From assembly GCF_002293435.1 (NCBI RefSeq), contig NZ_DBDF01000182.1, positions 11,768 through 24,929 on the forward strand: DNA of 13,162 nt. Direction: 5' to 3'. The translations under genes and the position numbers were made by a program. The number at the start of each line of letters is the position of its first letter. The stretch's first letter is position 1. The stretch comes from Bacteroides sp. UBA939. Its GTDB lineage: Bacteria; Bacteroidota; Bacteroidia; Bacteroidales; Bacteroidaceae. The notes below the pieces were generated by a model. That model was not told where the DNA came from, made no database searches, and saw only the letters and a list, made by a program, of their open reading frames with translations. Below are positions 1-7,477 of the stretch, in pieces.

Positions 1-175
1 GAGAGGGCGACTACGTCGCAGAGAGAAAGAACTCTGTATCTCTGTACCCCTGTGTTTAAAAACTGTATGCACCGCGCAGCCCACTATTCATAATTCAAAA
101 TTGCGCAGTTTCTCTTCTTAAAAGAAAAACTCTGTATCTCTGTGTCTCTGTGTTCAAATCACCGCTAAATCTCCG
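1..175. repeat. Dispersed intergenic repeat, plus-orientation copy
   Basis: This stretch contains no plausible gene. Positions 7-56 match the reverse complement of 5209-5258 at about 46 of 50 bases by eye. It carries two runs of the octamer CTCTGTRT: one near 32-55 (the third unit is degenerate) and one at 130-153. A segment CTCTTCTTAAAAGAAAAA (112-129) recurs at 5271-5288. The tail near 159-175 (CACCGCTAAATCTCCGC) resembles CACCGCAAAATCTGCGG at 5331-5347. Repeats rich in CTCTGTGT and its complement are common between genes in Bacteroidetes. Their function is unknown to me. No transposase or recombinase is linked to it here. Confidence 0.75.
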
Positions 176-223
176 CTTTCTATCATAAAATAATCGCCCC
201 TAAGTACTTAATATTGAAACTTT

Positions 224-256
224 TTTGTTCTTTTTAAGAATAAATTTATATATTTG
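224..256 (+). promoter_or_regulatory. Bacteroidetes-type promoter for the 284-880 gene
   Basis: TATATTTG at 249-256 matches the -7 consensus TAnnTTTG exactly. TTTG at 224-227 fits the -33 element, with a 21-nt spacer. The expected transcript start is near 262, leaving a leader of about 20 nt before the ATG at 284. This is the best-formed promoter in the window. Confidence 0.75.
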
Positions 257-283
257 TCCCTGTAATTTAAACAGAAAAGAAAT

Positions 284-880
284 ATGAAAAAGATTTTAGG
301 TGTTTTCATTATAGCTATATGCTGTATGTTTATGGCTATGCCTGTACAGGCGCAGCTCATTAAGTGGGGTGTAAAAGGTGGTGTGAACTTGTCAAAGATC
401 AGCCTCTCAGGTGAGGCGATAGATAATTTGAAGAGTGACAATACTACCGGTTTCTTCATCGGCCCGATGGCTGAAATTACCATTCCGATTGTAGGTTTGG
501 GAGTAGATGGCGCTTTGCTTTATTCTCAGAGAGGCAAGGATGCTTTTAAGCAGCAAGGTATCGAAGTGCCTGTAAATCTGAAATATACGATAGGCTTGGG
601 TAGTGTGTTGGGTATTTATTTTGCAGCCGGCCCTGATTTCTTCTTTGACTTTAAAGACAATAAGGAAACATTAGGTGACTGGAGCAAGAAAAAGACACAG
701 GTCGCTTTGAACCTGGGAGCCGGTGTAAAACTGTTGAAACATCTGCAGGTCGGCATCAATTATCAGATTCCGATGGGAGATAGCTTCACTTTTGACGATG
801 CGTTAGAAACTGCCGGCAACGAAATCATAGGTAAAGGCAAAACCAAGACCTGGCAAGTTTCCGCCGCTTATATCTTCTAA
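284..880 (+). CDS. Outer-membrane beta-barrel protein, porin/PorT-like family
   Basis: The protein has 198 residues and no recognised specific function. Residues 1-23 form a signal peptide: the Lys-Lys start, a hydrophobic core and the Ala-Gln-Ala cleavage motif before Gln24. The rest alternates polar and hydrophobic residues with many glycines (for example WGVKGGVNLSK at 28-38 and GLGVDGALLYSQRG further on) and ends in Phe198, as many outer-membrane barrels do. Size and layout fit the OMP_b-brl_2 (PF13568-like) family of small eight-strand barrels, which are common in Bacteroidetes and mostly uncharacterised. The ATG at 284 follows the 224-256 promoter and gives an intact signal peptide. The gene stands alone and a strong hairpin follows 43 bp after its stop. 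The family call is good; the role (structural, adhesin or pore) is open. Confidence 0.85.
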   Translation: MKKILGVFIIAICCMFMAMPVQAQLIKWGVKGGVNLSKISLSGEAIDNLKSDNTTGFFIGPMAEITIPIVGLGVDGALLYSQRGKDAFKQQGIEVPVNLKYTIGLGSVLGIYFAAGPDFFFDFKDNKETLGDWSKKKTQVALNLGAGVKLLKHLQVGINYQIPMGDSFTFDDALETAGNEIIGKGKTKTWQVSAAYIF

Positions 881-923
881 GAATATACAATATAGACTTC
901 TCGTAAGTTCTGATATTTGCATA

Positions 924-953
924 TAGCGCTGCCGATTTTAATTGGCAGCGCTA
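924..953 (+). terminator. Hairpin, probable terminator after the 284-880 gene
   Basis: TAGCGCTGCC (924-933) and GGCAGCGCTA (944-953) form a perfect 10-bp stem around a 10-nt AT-rich loop. It lies 43 bp past the stop at 880. There is no clear T-tract after it, so rho-independent activity is inferred from position and stem strength only. Confidence 0.55.
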
Positions 954-1089
954 ATCATAAGTACCCCCTGCATTGGTGTTCACGTAGAGTAGACAGGTAT
1001 TTGCTGAACCCTTTCTCCTTAATGTATTATACCGGGGGACAGGATTCATGAATTTCTATTCCCACTCCTTATTCTTCATTAATATTTCA

Positions 1090-1097
1090 TATCTTTG
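1090..1097 (+). promoter_or_regulatory. -7 promoter element for the 1128-2675 gene
   Basis: TATCTTTG matches TAnnTTTG. It sits 30 nt before the ATG at 1128. I see no clear TTTG -33 element about 20 nt upstream. The element overlaps an alternative TTG start at 1095, which argues that translation begins at 1128. Confidence 0.6.
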
Positions 1098-1127
1098 TCC
1101 CTGTACTTAATTATAAATGCCGCAATC

Positions 1128-2675
1128 ATGAGTAAAATTTATCCCATCGGTATCCAAAGTTTTGAGAAACTCCGCAGAGAGGGCTATTTTTATATTGATA
1201 AAACCGCCTTGGTTCATAAATTAGTGAAGACTGGCAATTATTACTTCCTCAGCCGTCCCCGCCGCTTTGGCAAGAGCTTGTTACTCTCTACAATCGAGGC
1301 TTACTTTCAGGGAAAGAAAGAACTCTTCGAGGGACTGGCAATGGAGCAACTGGAGAAGGATTGGACGAAATATCCGATTCTGCACCTGGACCTCAACGCC
1401 CGTAAGTATGACAGCGAAGAGGCGTTGTTGCAGGAACTGAATAAACATTTGGAAAAGTGGGAACGGGAATACAATTCTCCCTATTCAGACCGTGCGCCGG
1501 AAGAACGCTTTTACTGGGTGATTCTAAAAGCGTTTGAGCAAACAGGGCAACGGGTAGTAATCCTGGTGGATGAATATGACAAACCCATGTTGCAGGCTAT
1601 CGGCAACAAAGCCTTGCAAGATGCATACCGCAATACGTTGAAAGCATTTTATGGCGTAATGAAGTCAATGGACGGATACATCAGATTCGCCATGCTGACA
1701 GGAGTTACGAAGTTCGGTAAGGTAAGCGTGTTCAGCGACCTGAACAACCTGAAGGATATTTCAATGAACAGACACTATGTCGAAATCTGCGGCATCACGG
1801 AGCAGGAGATTCATGATAACCTGGAAGAAGAGCTGCATACGCTGGCAGACAGTCAGGATATGACCTACGAGCAAGTCTGCTCCGAGCTGAAAGCATGTTA
1901 CGACGGCTACCATTTCGTAAACAATTCCATCGGGATGTATAATCCGTTCAGCCTGCTTAATACATTTGATAACAATGAATTCGGCAGTTACTGGTTTGCC
2001 ACAGGCACACCCACTTATCTGGTGGAATTGCTGAAAAGGCATAACTACAACCTGTCGGATATCACTCTCGACGACACGCCCACCACTGTACTGGAAGGAG
2101 TGGACACTGCGGACACCGACCCCATCCCTGTGATTTATCAGAGCGGTTATCTCACCATTAAGAAATATGACAAAGAGTTTGATTCCTACCGTCTGGGCTT
2201 CCCCAACCGTGAAGTGGAAGAAGGGTTCACCAAATTCTTGCTTCCTTTCTATGCCAATACCAATGCGGGGGATTCTTCTTTCGGAATCAAGAAGTTTGTC
2301 CAGGAGGTACGTGCCGGCGACTGTGACGCCTTCTTCCACCGCCTGCAAGGTTTCTTCTCTGACACCCCTTACGAACTGGTTCGTGACCTGGAGTTGCACT
2401 ATCAGAACGTCCTGTTCATTGTCTTCAAGCTGGTAGGTTTCTATGTGAAAGCCGAATACCACACAAGTGCCGGACGTATTGATTTGGTTCTCCAAACAGA
2501 CAAGTTCATCTATGTCATGGAGTTCAAACTGAACGGCACAGCCGAAGAAGCCCTGCAACAAATCAATGAAAAGCAGTACGCCCGGCTGTTTGAACACGAC
2601 TCCCGGCAACTGTTCAAGATTGGTGTGAACTTCTCCGCCAAAACCCGTAATATTGAAAAGTGGGTGATAGAATAA
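1128..2675 (+). CDS. AAA-ATPase-like protein with C-terminal PD-(D/E)XK nuclease-like domain
   Basis: The protein has 515 residues from the ATG at 1128. The frame stays open to a TTG at 1095, but that codon lies inside the promoter. The N-terminal half is an AAA-ATPase_like domain (PF09820 type): it opens with the family signature YPIGIQSFEKLR, then a P-loop variant RPRRFGKSLL (residues 43-52, Lys49) and a Walker-B-like VVILVDEYDKP (143-153, Asp148/Glu149). The C-terminus carries a PD-(D/E)XK core: GRIDLV with Asp452, then MEFK with Glu465 and Lys467, the PDDEXK_9 (DUF1703) arrangement. No N-terminal export signal is visible, so it is probably cytoplasmic. The family is present in many copies in Bacteroidetes and its biological role is not established; DNA cleavage is inferred from the fold. 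priA follows after 30 bp, but I see no functional link. Confidence 0.88.
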   Translation: MSKIYPIGIQSFEKLRREGYFYIDKTALVHKLVKTGNYYFLSRPRRFGKSLLLSTIEAYFQGKKELFEGLAMEQLEKDWTKYPILHLDLNARKYDSEEALLQELNKHLEKWEREYNSPYSDRAPEERFYWVILKAFEQTGQRVVILVDEYDKPMLQAIGNKALQDAYRNTLKAFYGVMKSMDGYIRFAMLTGVTKFGKVSVFSDLNNLKDISMNRHYVEICGITEQEIHDNLEEELHTLADSQDMTYEQVCSELKACYDGYHFVNNSIGMYNPFSLLNTFDNNEFGSYWFATGTPTYLVELLKRHNYNLSDITLDDTPTTVLEGVDTADTDPIPVIYQSGYLTIKKYDKEFDSYRLGFPNREVEEGFTKFLLPFYANTNAGDSSFGIKKFVQEVRAGDCDAFFHRLQGFFSDTPYELVRDLELHYQNVLFIVFKLVGFYVKAEYHTSAGRIDLVLQTDKFIYVMEFKLNGTAEEALQQINEKQYARLFEHDSRQLFKIGVNFSAKTRNIEKWVIE

Positions 2676-2699
2676 GGTAAATCATAATCTGATTTTACC
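2676..2699 (+). other. AT-rich imperfect hairpin between the nuclease-like gene and priA
   Basis: GGTAAATCA (2676-2684) can pair with TGATTTTACC (2690-2699) with one bulged base and a 5-nt loop. It fills almost the whole 30-bp gap and ends 6 nt before the priA start. It could be a weak terminator or a structure near the priA start. The stem is AT-rich and there is no T-tract. Confidence 0.3.
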
Positions 2700-2705
2700 A
2701 CTGCT

Positions 2706-5177
2706 ATGCAGAAATTCGCAGACGTCATATTGCCATTGCCACTGCCCCGTTGTTTCACCTACTCCTTGCCGGAAGAATGGGCGGACGAGGTTCAAACAGG
2801 ATGCCGGGTGGTAGTCCCGTTCGGGCGTAAGAAATACTATACGGCAATAGTGCGCGACGTGCACCGCCACGCACCGACGGACTATGAAGTGAAAGAAGTA
2901 TCGGCACTGCTGGATGCCCGCCCCATATTACTTGCCGAACAGTTCCGGTTCTGGGAATGGTTGGCGGACTATTACCTCTGTACACCGGGCGATGTCTACA
3001 AAGCCGCCCTGCCCTCAGGGCTGAAACTGGAGAGTGAGACAATGGTGGAATACAATCCGGACTTTGAATCGGACGTCCGCCTGCCTGAACGCGAACAACG
3101 AATCCTCGACTTGCTTTCGGCAGAGCCTGAGCAAAGCGTGACAAAGCTGGAGAAGGACAGCGGCATCAGGAATATACTCCCCGTCATCAAGTCGTTGCTG
3201 GACAAAGAAGCCATCTTTGTGAAAGAAGAACTCCGCCGGACGTATAAACCCAAAACAGAGACGCGCGTAAGGCTGGCGGACGAAGCGAAGAATGAAAAAC
3301 GTCTGCAGGAACTTTTCGATGAACTGGCGCGCGCGCCCAAGCAACTGGACTTGCTGATGAAGTATATCGAACTATCCGGAATATTGTCCGGCAACGGATT
3401 GAAAAGCTTCCCCGCAGAGGTCACTAAGAAAGAACTCCTGCAACGGACATCCGCCTCACCGGCAGCATTCAACAGTCTGACGGACAAGCATGTCTTCGAA
3501 GTCTACCAACAGGAAGTGGGACGGCTGCACGCGGTAGTTCGCGACGTTCTTCCCGTCAACCCGCTGAACGAGCATCAGCAGCGTGCGCACAACGAAATAC
3601 AACAGTGCTTCCAGTCTAAAAACGTCTGCCTGCTGCATGGAGTCACCGCCAGCGGAAAGACGGAAGTCTATATCCACTTGATAGAAGAAACCATCCGGCA
3701 GGGAAAGCAGGTGCTCTACCTTTTGCCCGAAATAGCCCTGACCACCCAGATAACGGAACGCCTGCAACGCGTGTTCGGCGACCGTCTGGGCATTTACCAT
3801 TCTAAATTCCCGGATGCCGAACGGGTGGAGATATGGCAGAAGCAACTGACGGAAAAAGGATACGACATCATCCTGGGCGTCCGTTCATCGGTGTTCCTGC
3901 CTTTCCGCGACCTCGGTTTGGTGATTGTGGACGAGGAGCACGAGAATACGTACAAGCAGCAAGACCCGGCGCCCCGTTACCATGCCCGCAATGCGGCAAT
4001 CGTGCTGGCTACGATGTACGGTGCCAAAACCTTGCTGGGTACAGCCACTCCTTCCATCGAAACGTGGAACAATGCCTCTTCCGGGAAATACGGGCTGGTG
4101 GAACTGAGGGAACGCTACAAGGAGATTCAGTTGCCGGAAATCATTGCGGTGGATATCAAGGAGTTGCAGCGCAAGAAACGCATGAACGGGCCATTCTCTC
4201 CGTTGTTGCTGCAATACATTCATGAGGCGTTGGACAGGAAAGAACAGGTTATTCTGTTTCAGAACCGGCGTGGGTTTGCCCCGATGATTGAGTGCCATAC
4301 GTGCGGCTGGGTGCCGAAGTGTAAGAACTGCGATGTGAGTCTGACGTATCATAAAGGGTTGAATCAGTTGACTTGCCACTATTGCGGTTATACCTATCAG
4401 TTGCCCCGTACGTGTCCCGCATGCGAAGGTGCGGACTTGCGCAACCGTGGATTTGGTACGGAGAAGATAGAAGATGACATCAAAGCTCTGTTCCCCGAAG
4501 CCTCCGTTGCGCGTATGGATTTGGATACTACCCGCACCCGTGCCGCCTACGAACGTATTATTGCGGACTTTGAACAGGGAAAAACGGATATACTGATAGG
4601 TACTCAGATGGTTTCCAAAGGGTTGGATTTTGACCATGTCAGTGTAGTTGGTATTCTGAATGCGGATACGATGCTGAATTATCCGGACTTCCGTTCTTAC
4701 GAACGTGCTTTCCAGTTGATGGCTCAGGTGGCGGGACGTGCAGGCAGGAAAAACAAACGCGGGCGGGTTATCTTGCAGACGAAAAGCATTGACCATCCTA
4801 TTATTTCCCAAGTCATCCACAATGATTTCGAGCAGATGGTGGACGTGCAGCTTGCCGAACGGCAGATGTTCCGCTATCCTCCCTACTACCGTCTGGTGTA
4901 CGTCTACCTGAAAAACCGCAACGAGCAACTGCTCGACCTGATGGCGCAGACTATGGCCGGTAAGTTGCGCTCTGTTTTCGGTAACCGTGTGTTGGGGCCG
5001 GATAAACCGCCCGTTGCCCGTGTGCAGACACTGTTCATACGGAAAATCATAGTGAAGATAGAAGGTAATGCTCCCATGGCGCGGGCACGTGAATTGCTGG
5101 TGCAGGTGCAGAAGGAGATGTTAGCGGAAGATCATTTCAAATCGCTGATGGTTTATTATGATGTGGATCCGATGTAG
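2706..5177 (+). CDS. priA: Primosomal protein N' (PriA replication-restart helicase)
   Basis: The protein has 823 residues. PriA recognises abandoned replication forks and recombination intermediates, unwinds DNA 3'-5' and starts reloading of the replicative helicase. The order is typical: an N-terminal 3'-DNA-binding domain (about 1-105, opening FADVILPLPLPRCFTYSLP), a winged-helix region, then the helicase core. Walker A is GVTASGKTE (312-320, Lys318) and the family-specific motif II is DEEH (409-412). Eight zinc-binding cysteines lie at 530, 533, 539, 542, 557, 560, 570 and 573. GTQMVSKGLDF (632-642) and QVAGRAGR (674-681) are the later helicase motifs, and the C-terminus has the family's DVDP. 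All key residues are present. It is somewhat longer than the roughly 730 residues of the E. coli protein. The ATG at 2706 begins directly with the conserved N-terminus. It may be co-transcribed with the gene 30 bp upstream. Confidence 0.97.
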   Translation: MQKFADVILPLPLPRCFTYSLPEEWADEVQTGCRVVVPFGRKKYYTAIVRDVHRHAPTDYEVKEVSALLDARPILLAEQFRFWEWLADYYLCTPGDVYKAALPSGLKLESETMVEYNPDFESDVRLPEREQRILDLLSAEPEQSVTKLEKDSGIRNILPVIKSLLDKEAIFVKEELRRTYKPKTETRVRLADEAKNEKRLQELFDELARAPKQLDLLMKYIELSGILSGNGLKSFPAEVTKKELLQRTSASPAAFNSLTDKHVFEVYQQEVGRLHAVVRDVLPVNPLNEHQQRAHNEIQQCFQSKNVCLLHGVTASGKTEVYIHLIEETIRQGKQVLYLLPEIALTTQITERLQRVFGDRLGIYHSKFPDAERVEIWQKQLTEKGYDIILGVRSSVFLPFRDLGLVIVDEEHENTYKQQDPAPRYHARNAAIVLATMYGAKTLLGTATPSIETWNNASSGKYGLVELRERYKEIQLPEIIAVDIKELQRKKRMNGPFSPLLLQYIHEALDRKEQVILFQNRRGFAPMIECHTCGWVPKCKNCDVSLTYHKGLNQLTCHYCGYTYQLPRTCPACEGADLRNRGFGTEKIEDDIKALFPEASVARMDLDTTRTRAAYERIIADFEQGKTDILIGTQMVSKGLDFDHVSVVGILNADTMLNYPDFRSYERAFQLMAQVAGRAGRKNKRGRVILQTKSIDHPIISQVIHNDFEQMVDVQLAERQMFRYPPYYRLVYVYLKNRNEQLLDLMAQTMAGKLRSVFGNRVLGPDKPPVARVQTLFIRKIIVKIEGNAPMARARELLVQVQKEMLAEDHFKSLMVYYDVDPM

Positions 5178-5189
5178 GGGCGGTTTAAA

Positions 5190-5348
5190 CACAGAGGCAC
5201 ATGATTTGAACACAGAGGTACGGAGACACAGAGTTCTTTCTTTCTGCGACGTAGTCGCTATCTCTGTGTTCTCTTCTTAAAAGAAAAATAAAGAACAAAA
5301 CTTGCCTATGCGGTGAAAAAGTGCTATTTTCACCGCAAAATCTGCGGT
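5190..5348 (-). repeat. Dispersed intergenic repeat, inverted copy, with terminal hairpin
   Basis: Positions 5209-5258 are the inverted partner of 7-56. ACACAGAG octamers occur at about 5190, 5210 and 5226, the complement of the CTCTGTGT units at the left end of the window. CTCTTCTTAAAAGAAAAA (5271-5288) is in direct orientation relative to 112-129, so the copy is mosaic rather than a simple inversion. GCGGTGAAAA (5310-5319) and TTTTCACCGC (5327-5336) form a perfect 10-bp stem with a 7-nt loop. The element fills the gap between priA and the surface-repeat gene, so any promoter for the latter lies in or just after it. Confidence 0.7.
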
Positions 5349-5377
5349 GCATTATGTATATACATGAAAGAAATTAT

Positions 5378-6469
5378 ATGAGAAAAGTCTTATTTATATT
5401 TCTGATACTCTTACCCTTTGGGATTACACTTGCTCAAGAAAACCAGGAGCAGAATCATCATTCATTCTTTCACTTCAATATATTCGACTATAAATATTAC
5501 TTCGGCGATGATTCCTATATCCCAAATACTACTCATAACTTAACTCTCAATCTATCAATTGATGTCACCAAGAACCAATATGGACTGATTGTAGGCACAT
5601 TATGGAATATGGCTGAAAATAATGCATACGGTGTGCAAATCTCAATATTGGGGAACTATGTCAGGAATCAAGGAAAGGGATTGGCTATTGCCGGACTTAT
5701 GAATATCTATGAGTCTCATACAGGTGTTCAAATCGGAGGGTATAGCTATGCAGAAAAGATGAAAGGATTGCAATTAGGATTAGCGAATAATTCCGTTGAT
5801 ATGCAAGGAGCACAAATAGGATTTGTGAATGGGGTGGATACTGCGCATACAGTTAGAGGAGTTCAGATTGGACTTGTAAATATGTCCAAAAGCGGATTCC
5901 AAATAGGACTGTGTAATGTATCCGAGAAGAATCAGTACCCGTTGGGACTGATAAATATTATTAAGAATGGGGAAATGAACGTTGGATTGGCCTATGATGA
6001 AATTGGAAATGTTACTGCGCAATTTCGTTCCGGCAGTCAATACTTATATGGAATAATAGGGTTTGGTTATAATGTCAAATCGCCATCCGGCCATATCTTG
6101 TTGCAAGGTGGAATAGGAGCGCATCTGAATCTCTCTTCCAGATTGAGAATTGACACTGAATTATCTGCCAAGCACATAACAAGAACCTTTCTTTATTCCG
6201 GTGATAAGGATGATGAAGAATATAAGAGAAAGGTGAAAGAGTTTGAATTTAAGGCGCTTACAAAATATTCCCTGGGGATTCTTCCTTCTTACAGGCTATC
6301 TGAAAAGATTGAATTGTTTGGTGGACCAACATTGAGCTATTTGCAAACAAAGACATTGGAAAATGAGCGTCTGTTTCCTTCAAGGTTTATTTGGAGAAGT
6401 TTCACTTCTACGTCATTAAAACAGCTTTATATCGGTTATTCCGTAGGGCTAAAATATATTCTGAAATGA
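5378..6469 (+). CDS. Exported protein with GxQIGLxN-type repeats; predicted outer-membrane surface protein
   Basis: The protein has 363 residues from the ATG at 5378, which starts a clear signal peptide (MRK, hydrophobic core, cleavage after Ala19 before Gln20). The in-frame GTG at 5321 lies inside a repeat hairpin and would bury that signal; an ATG at 5354 is also possible. Residues about 84-205 hold a degenerate repeat around G(V/L/A/F)QIG(L/F)xN: YGVQIS, TGVQIG, KGLQLGLAN, QGAQIGFVN, RGVQIGLVN, SGFQIGLCN. This resembles the LA_2272-type surface-repeat proteins seen in Leptospira and Bacteroidetes. The C-terminal part (about 215-363) has beta-strand-like glycine-rich segments and ends YSVGLKYILK, consistent with a small barrel. 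No biochemical function can be stated. The gene is visibly more AT-rich than priA before it and the phosphatase after it, which may indicate separate acquisition. Confidence 0.75.
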   Translation: MRKVLFIFLILLPFGITLAQENQEQNHHSFFHFNIFDYKYYFGDDSYIPNTTHNLTLNLSIDVTKNQYGLIVGTLWNMAENNAYGVQISILGNYVRNQGKGLAIAGLMNIYESHTGVQIGGYSYAEKMKGLQLGLANNSVDMQGAQIGFVNGVDTAHTVRGVQIGLVNMSKSGFQIGLCNVSEKNQYPLGLINIIKNGEMNVGLAYDEIGNVTAQFRSGSQYLYGIIGFGYNVKSPSGHILLQGGIGAHLNLSSRLRIDTELSAKHITRTFLYSGDKDDEEYKRKVKEFEFKALTKYSLGILPSYRLSEKIELFGGPTLSYLQTKTLENERLFPSRFIWRSFTSTSLKQLYIGYSVGLKYILK

Positions 6470-6527
6470 AACACCCCTTCTCCCGGAAGGAGGAAAATGG
6501 AGATACTAATAACAGATAAACTTGCGA

Positions 6528-6535
6528 AACTTTAG
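6528..6535 (+). promoter_or_regulatory. Weak -7 element before the 6554-7012 phosphatase
   Basis: AACTTTAG matches TAnnTTTG at 6 of 8 positions and lies 18 nt before the ATG. It is followed by GTACTTAATTATAAA (6535-6549), identical to 1103-1117 in the leader of the nuclease-like gene. The shared leader supports a transcription start here; the promoter match alone is weak. Confidence 0.35.
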
Positions 6536-6553
6536 TACTTAATTATAAACGAC

Positions 6554-7012
6554 ATGAAGAAAATACTATTTGTATGCCTGGGCAACATTTGCCGTTCCCC
6601 GTCGGCGGAGGGCATTATGAAACACCTGGTAAAGGAAGCCGGGCGGGAGCATGAATTTGTGATAGACTCCGCCGGTATCCTGTCTTACCACCAGGGCGAA
6701 CTGCCCGACAGTCGGATGCGTGCACACGCCATTCGCCGCGGATATAACCTGACCCATCGTTCGCGCCCTGTGCGGATAGCGGATTTCTACGACTTCGACT
6801 TAATCATCGGCATGGACGACCGGAATATGGCAGACCTGAAAGAACGCGCCCCTTCGCCCGAAGCATTGAAGAAGATACACCGCATGACGGAATATTGCAC
6901 CCGCTTCACGCACGCCGACCATGTACCCGACCCATATTACACCGGCGCAGAAGGCTTTGAGTATGTGCTCGATTTGCTGGAAGATGCCTGTGCGGGATTG
7001 TTGAAATTGTAG
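6554..7012 (+). CDS. Low-molecular-weight protein tyrosine phosphatase
   Basis: The protein has 152 residues, normal for this family of cytoplasmic cysteine-dependent phosphatases. The P-loop VCLGNICRSP puts the nucleophile at Cys8 and the phosphate-binding arginine at Arg14, with Ser15 following as usual. DPYY (126-129) supplies the general acid Asp126 and the conserved tyrosines. DSAG (38-41) is the usual second conserved block. There is no signal peptide. Bacterial homologues remove phosphate from tyrosine kinases of capsule export (Wzb/Wzc type) or from arginine (YwlE type). No kinase or polysaccharide gene is next to it, so the substrate is unknown. The start is fixed by the P-loop beginning within the first 10 residues. 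It is unrelated in sequence to the exported phosphatase at 12280-11453. Confidence 0.95.
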   Translation: MKKILFVCLGNICRSPSAEGIMKHLVKEAGREHEFVIDSAGILSYHQGELPDSRMRAHAIRRGYNLTHRSRPVRIADFYDFDLIIGMDDRNMADLKERAPSPEALKKIHRMTEYCTRFTHADHVPDPYYTGAEGFEYVLDLLEDACAGLLKL

Positions 7013-7079
7013 AAAACCCTCATTTTCTCCTGTTTTCCCCCAAAAGCCCTGCTGGAATGTGCTCTGAGAGGGGGGTAAT

Positions 7080-7160
7080 TCAGTATACGACTGAACCTAT
7101 TTCAGTATACGACTGAATGCCATTCACTCGTATACTGAAATAGGTTCAGTCGTATACTGA
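7080..7160. repeat. 81-bp near-perfect palindrome made of four 17-bp dyads
   Basis: The sequence is its own reverse complement about position 7120, with 39 of 40 pairs matching; the one mismatch is C7113/C7127. It is built from four units spaced exactly 22 bp apart: TTCAGTATACGACTGAA at 7079 and 7101, and the opposite orientation TTCASTCGTATACTGAW at 7123 and 7145. Each unit is itself a dyad (TTCAGT, 5-nt centre, ACTGAA). Spacers are CCTAT, TGCCA and ATAGG. It could be a bidirectional terminator, an operator array or a cruciform-forming element. Confidence 0.9.
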
Positions 7161-7317
7161 TTATACAAGAGGTCGTTCACTTGTGATTTTGTATTTCTTT
7201 TTCATGTTTACCTACCGCATACCGCTTGCTTACATCCCCAGTTCAAACGAAGCCAGCAGCTTATCTCCCGGGTTTATCATCACCGTGTTATGATAGGTCT
7301 TTGACCCTCTTTTTTCG

Positions 7318-7383
7318 CTGTTAATAAACGTCGGCCACGTTTTTTAAAAACATTGGCCATATTCTTTAAAAACGCTGCTTATG
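7318..7383. repeat. Short 22-bp tandem array with TTTTTTAAAAAC cores
   Basis: Units start at 7318 (degenerate, CTGTTAATAAACGTC), 7340 (TTTTTTAAAAACATT) and 7362 (TTCTTTAAAAACGCT), exactly 22 bp apart. Further decayed material follows: CATAGAGTTTT at 7392-7402 is identical to 12636-12646 in the related array near the right end. I see no insertion-sequence ends or gene. Confidence 0.6.
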
Positions 7384-7442
7384 TTTATTAGCATAGAGTT
7401 TTAAATCATTGTTCGTTCTTTAACGTATATCCATAAATAGTC

Positions 7443-7477
7443 AGTTCCCGTGTCACCGGTAAAGGTGCACGGGAACT
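7443..7477. terminator. Strong hairpin between convergent genes
   Basis: AGTTCCCGTG (7443-7452) pairs with CACGGGAACT (7468-7477). After one bulged T, CACC (7454-7457) pairs with GGTG (7464-7467) around a 6-nt loop. It lies about 105 nt beyond the stop of the 7955-7581 gene. Neither strand shows a T-tract, so bidirectional termination is inferred from stem strength and from its place between convergent genes. Confidence 0.45.

Noticed and set aside
1095..1127. Upstream TTG start for the nuclease-like gene
   Set aside because: The codon overlaps the -7 promoter element, and the family's conserved N-terminus begins at the ATG at 1128.
3885..4928. Long frame antisense to priA
   Set aside because: It is fully inside priA on the opposite strand with no recognisable domain; priA motifs establish the real coding strand.
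5321..5377. Upstream GTG start for the surface-repeat gene
   Set aside because: It lies inside the loop and stem of a repeat hairpin and would place a non-hydrophobic extension before a clear signal peptide.
6474..6492. Terminator hairpin after the surface-repeat gene (CCTTC...GAAGG)
   Set aside because: The stem is only about 5 bp with competing pairings and no T-tract.
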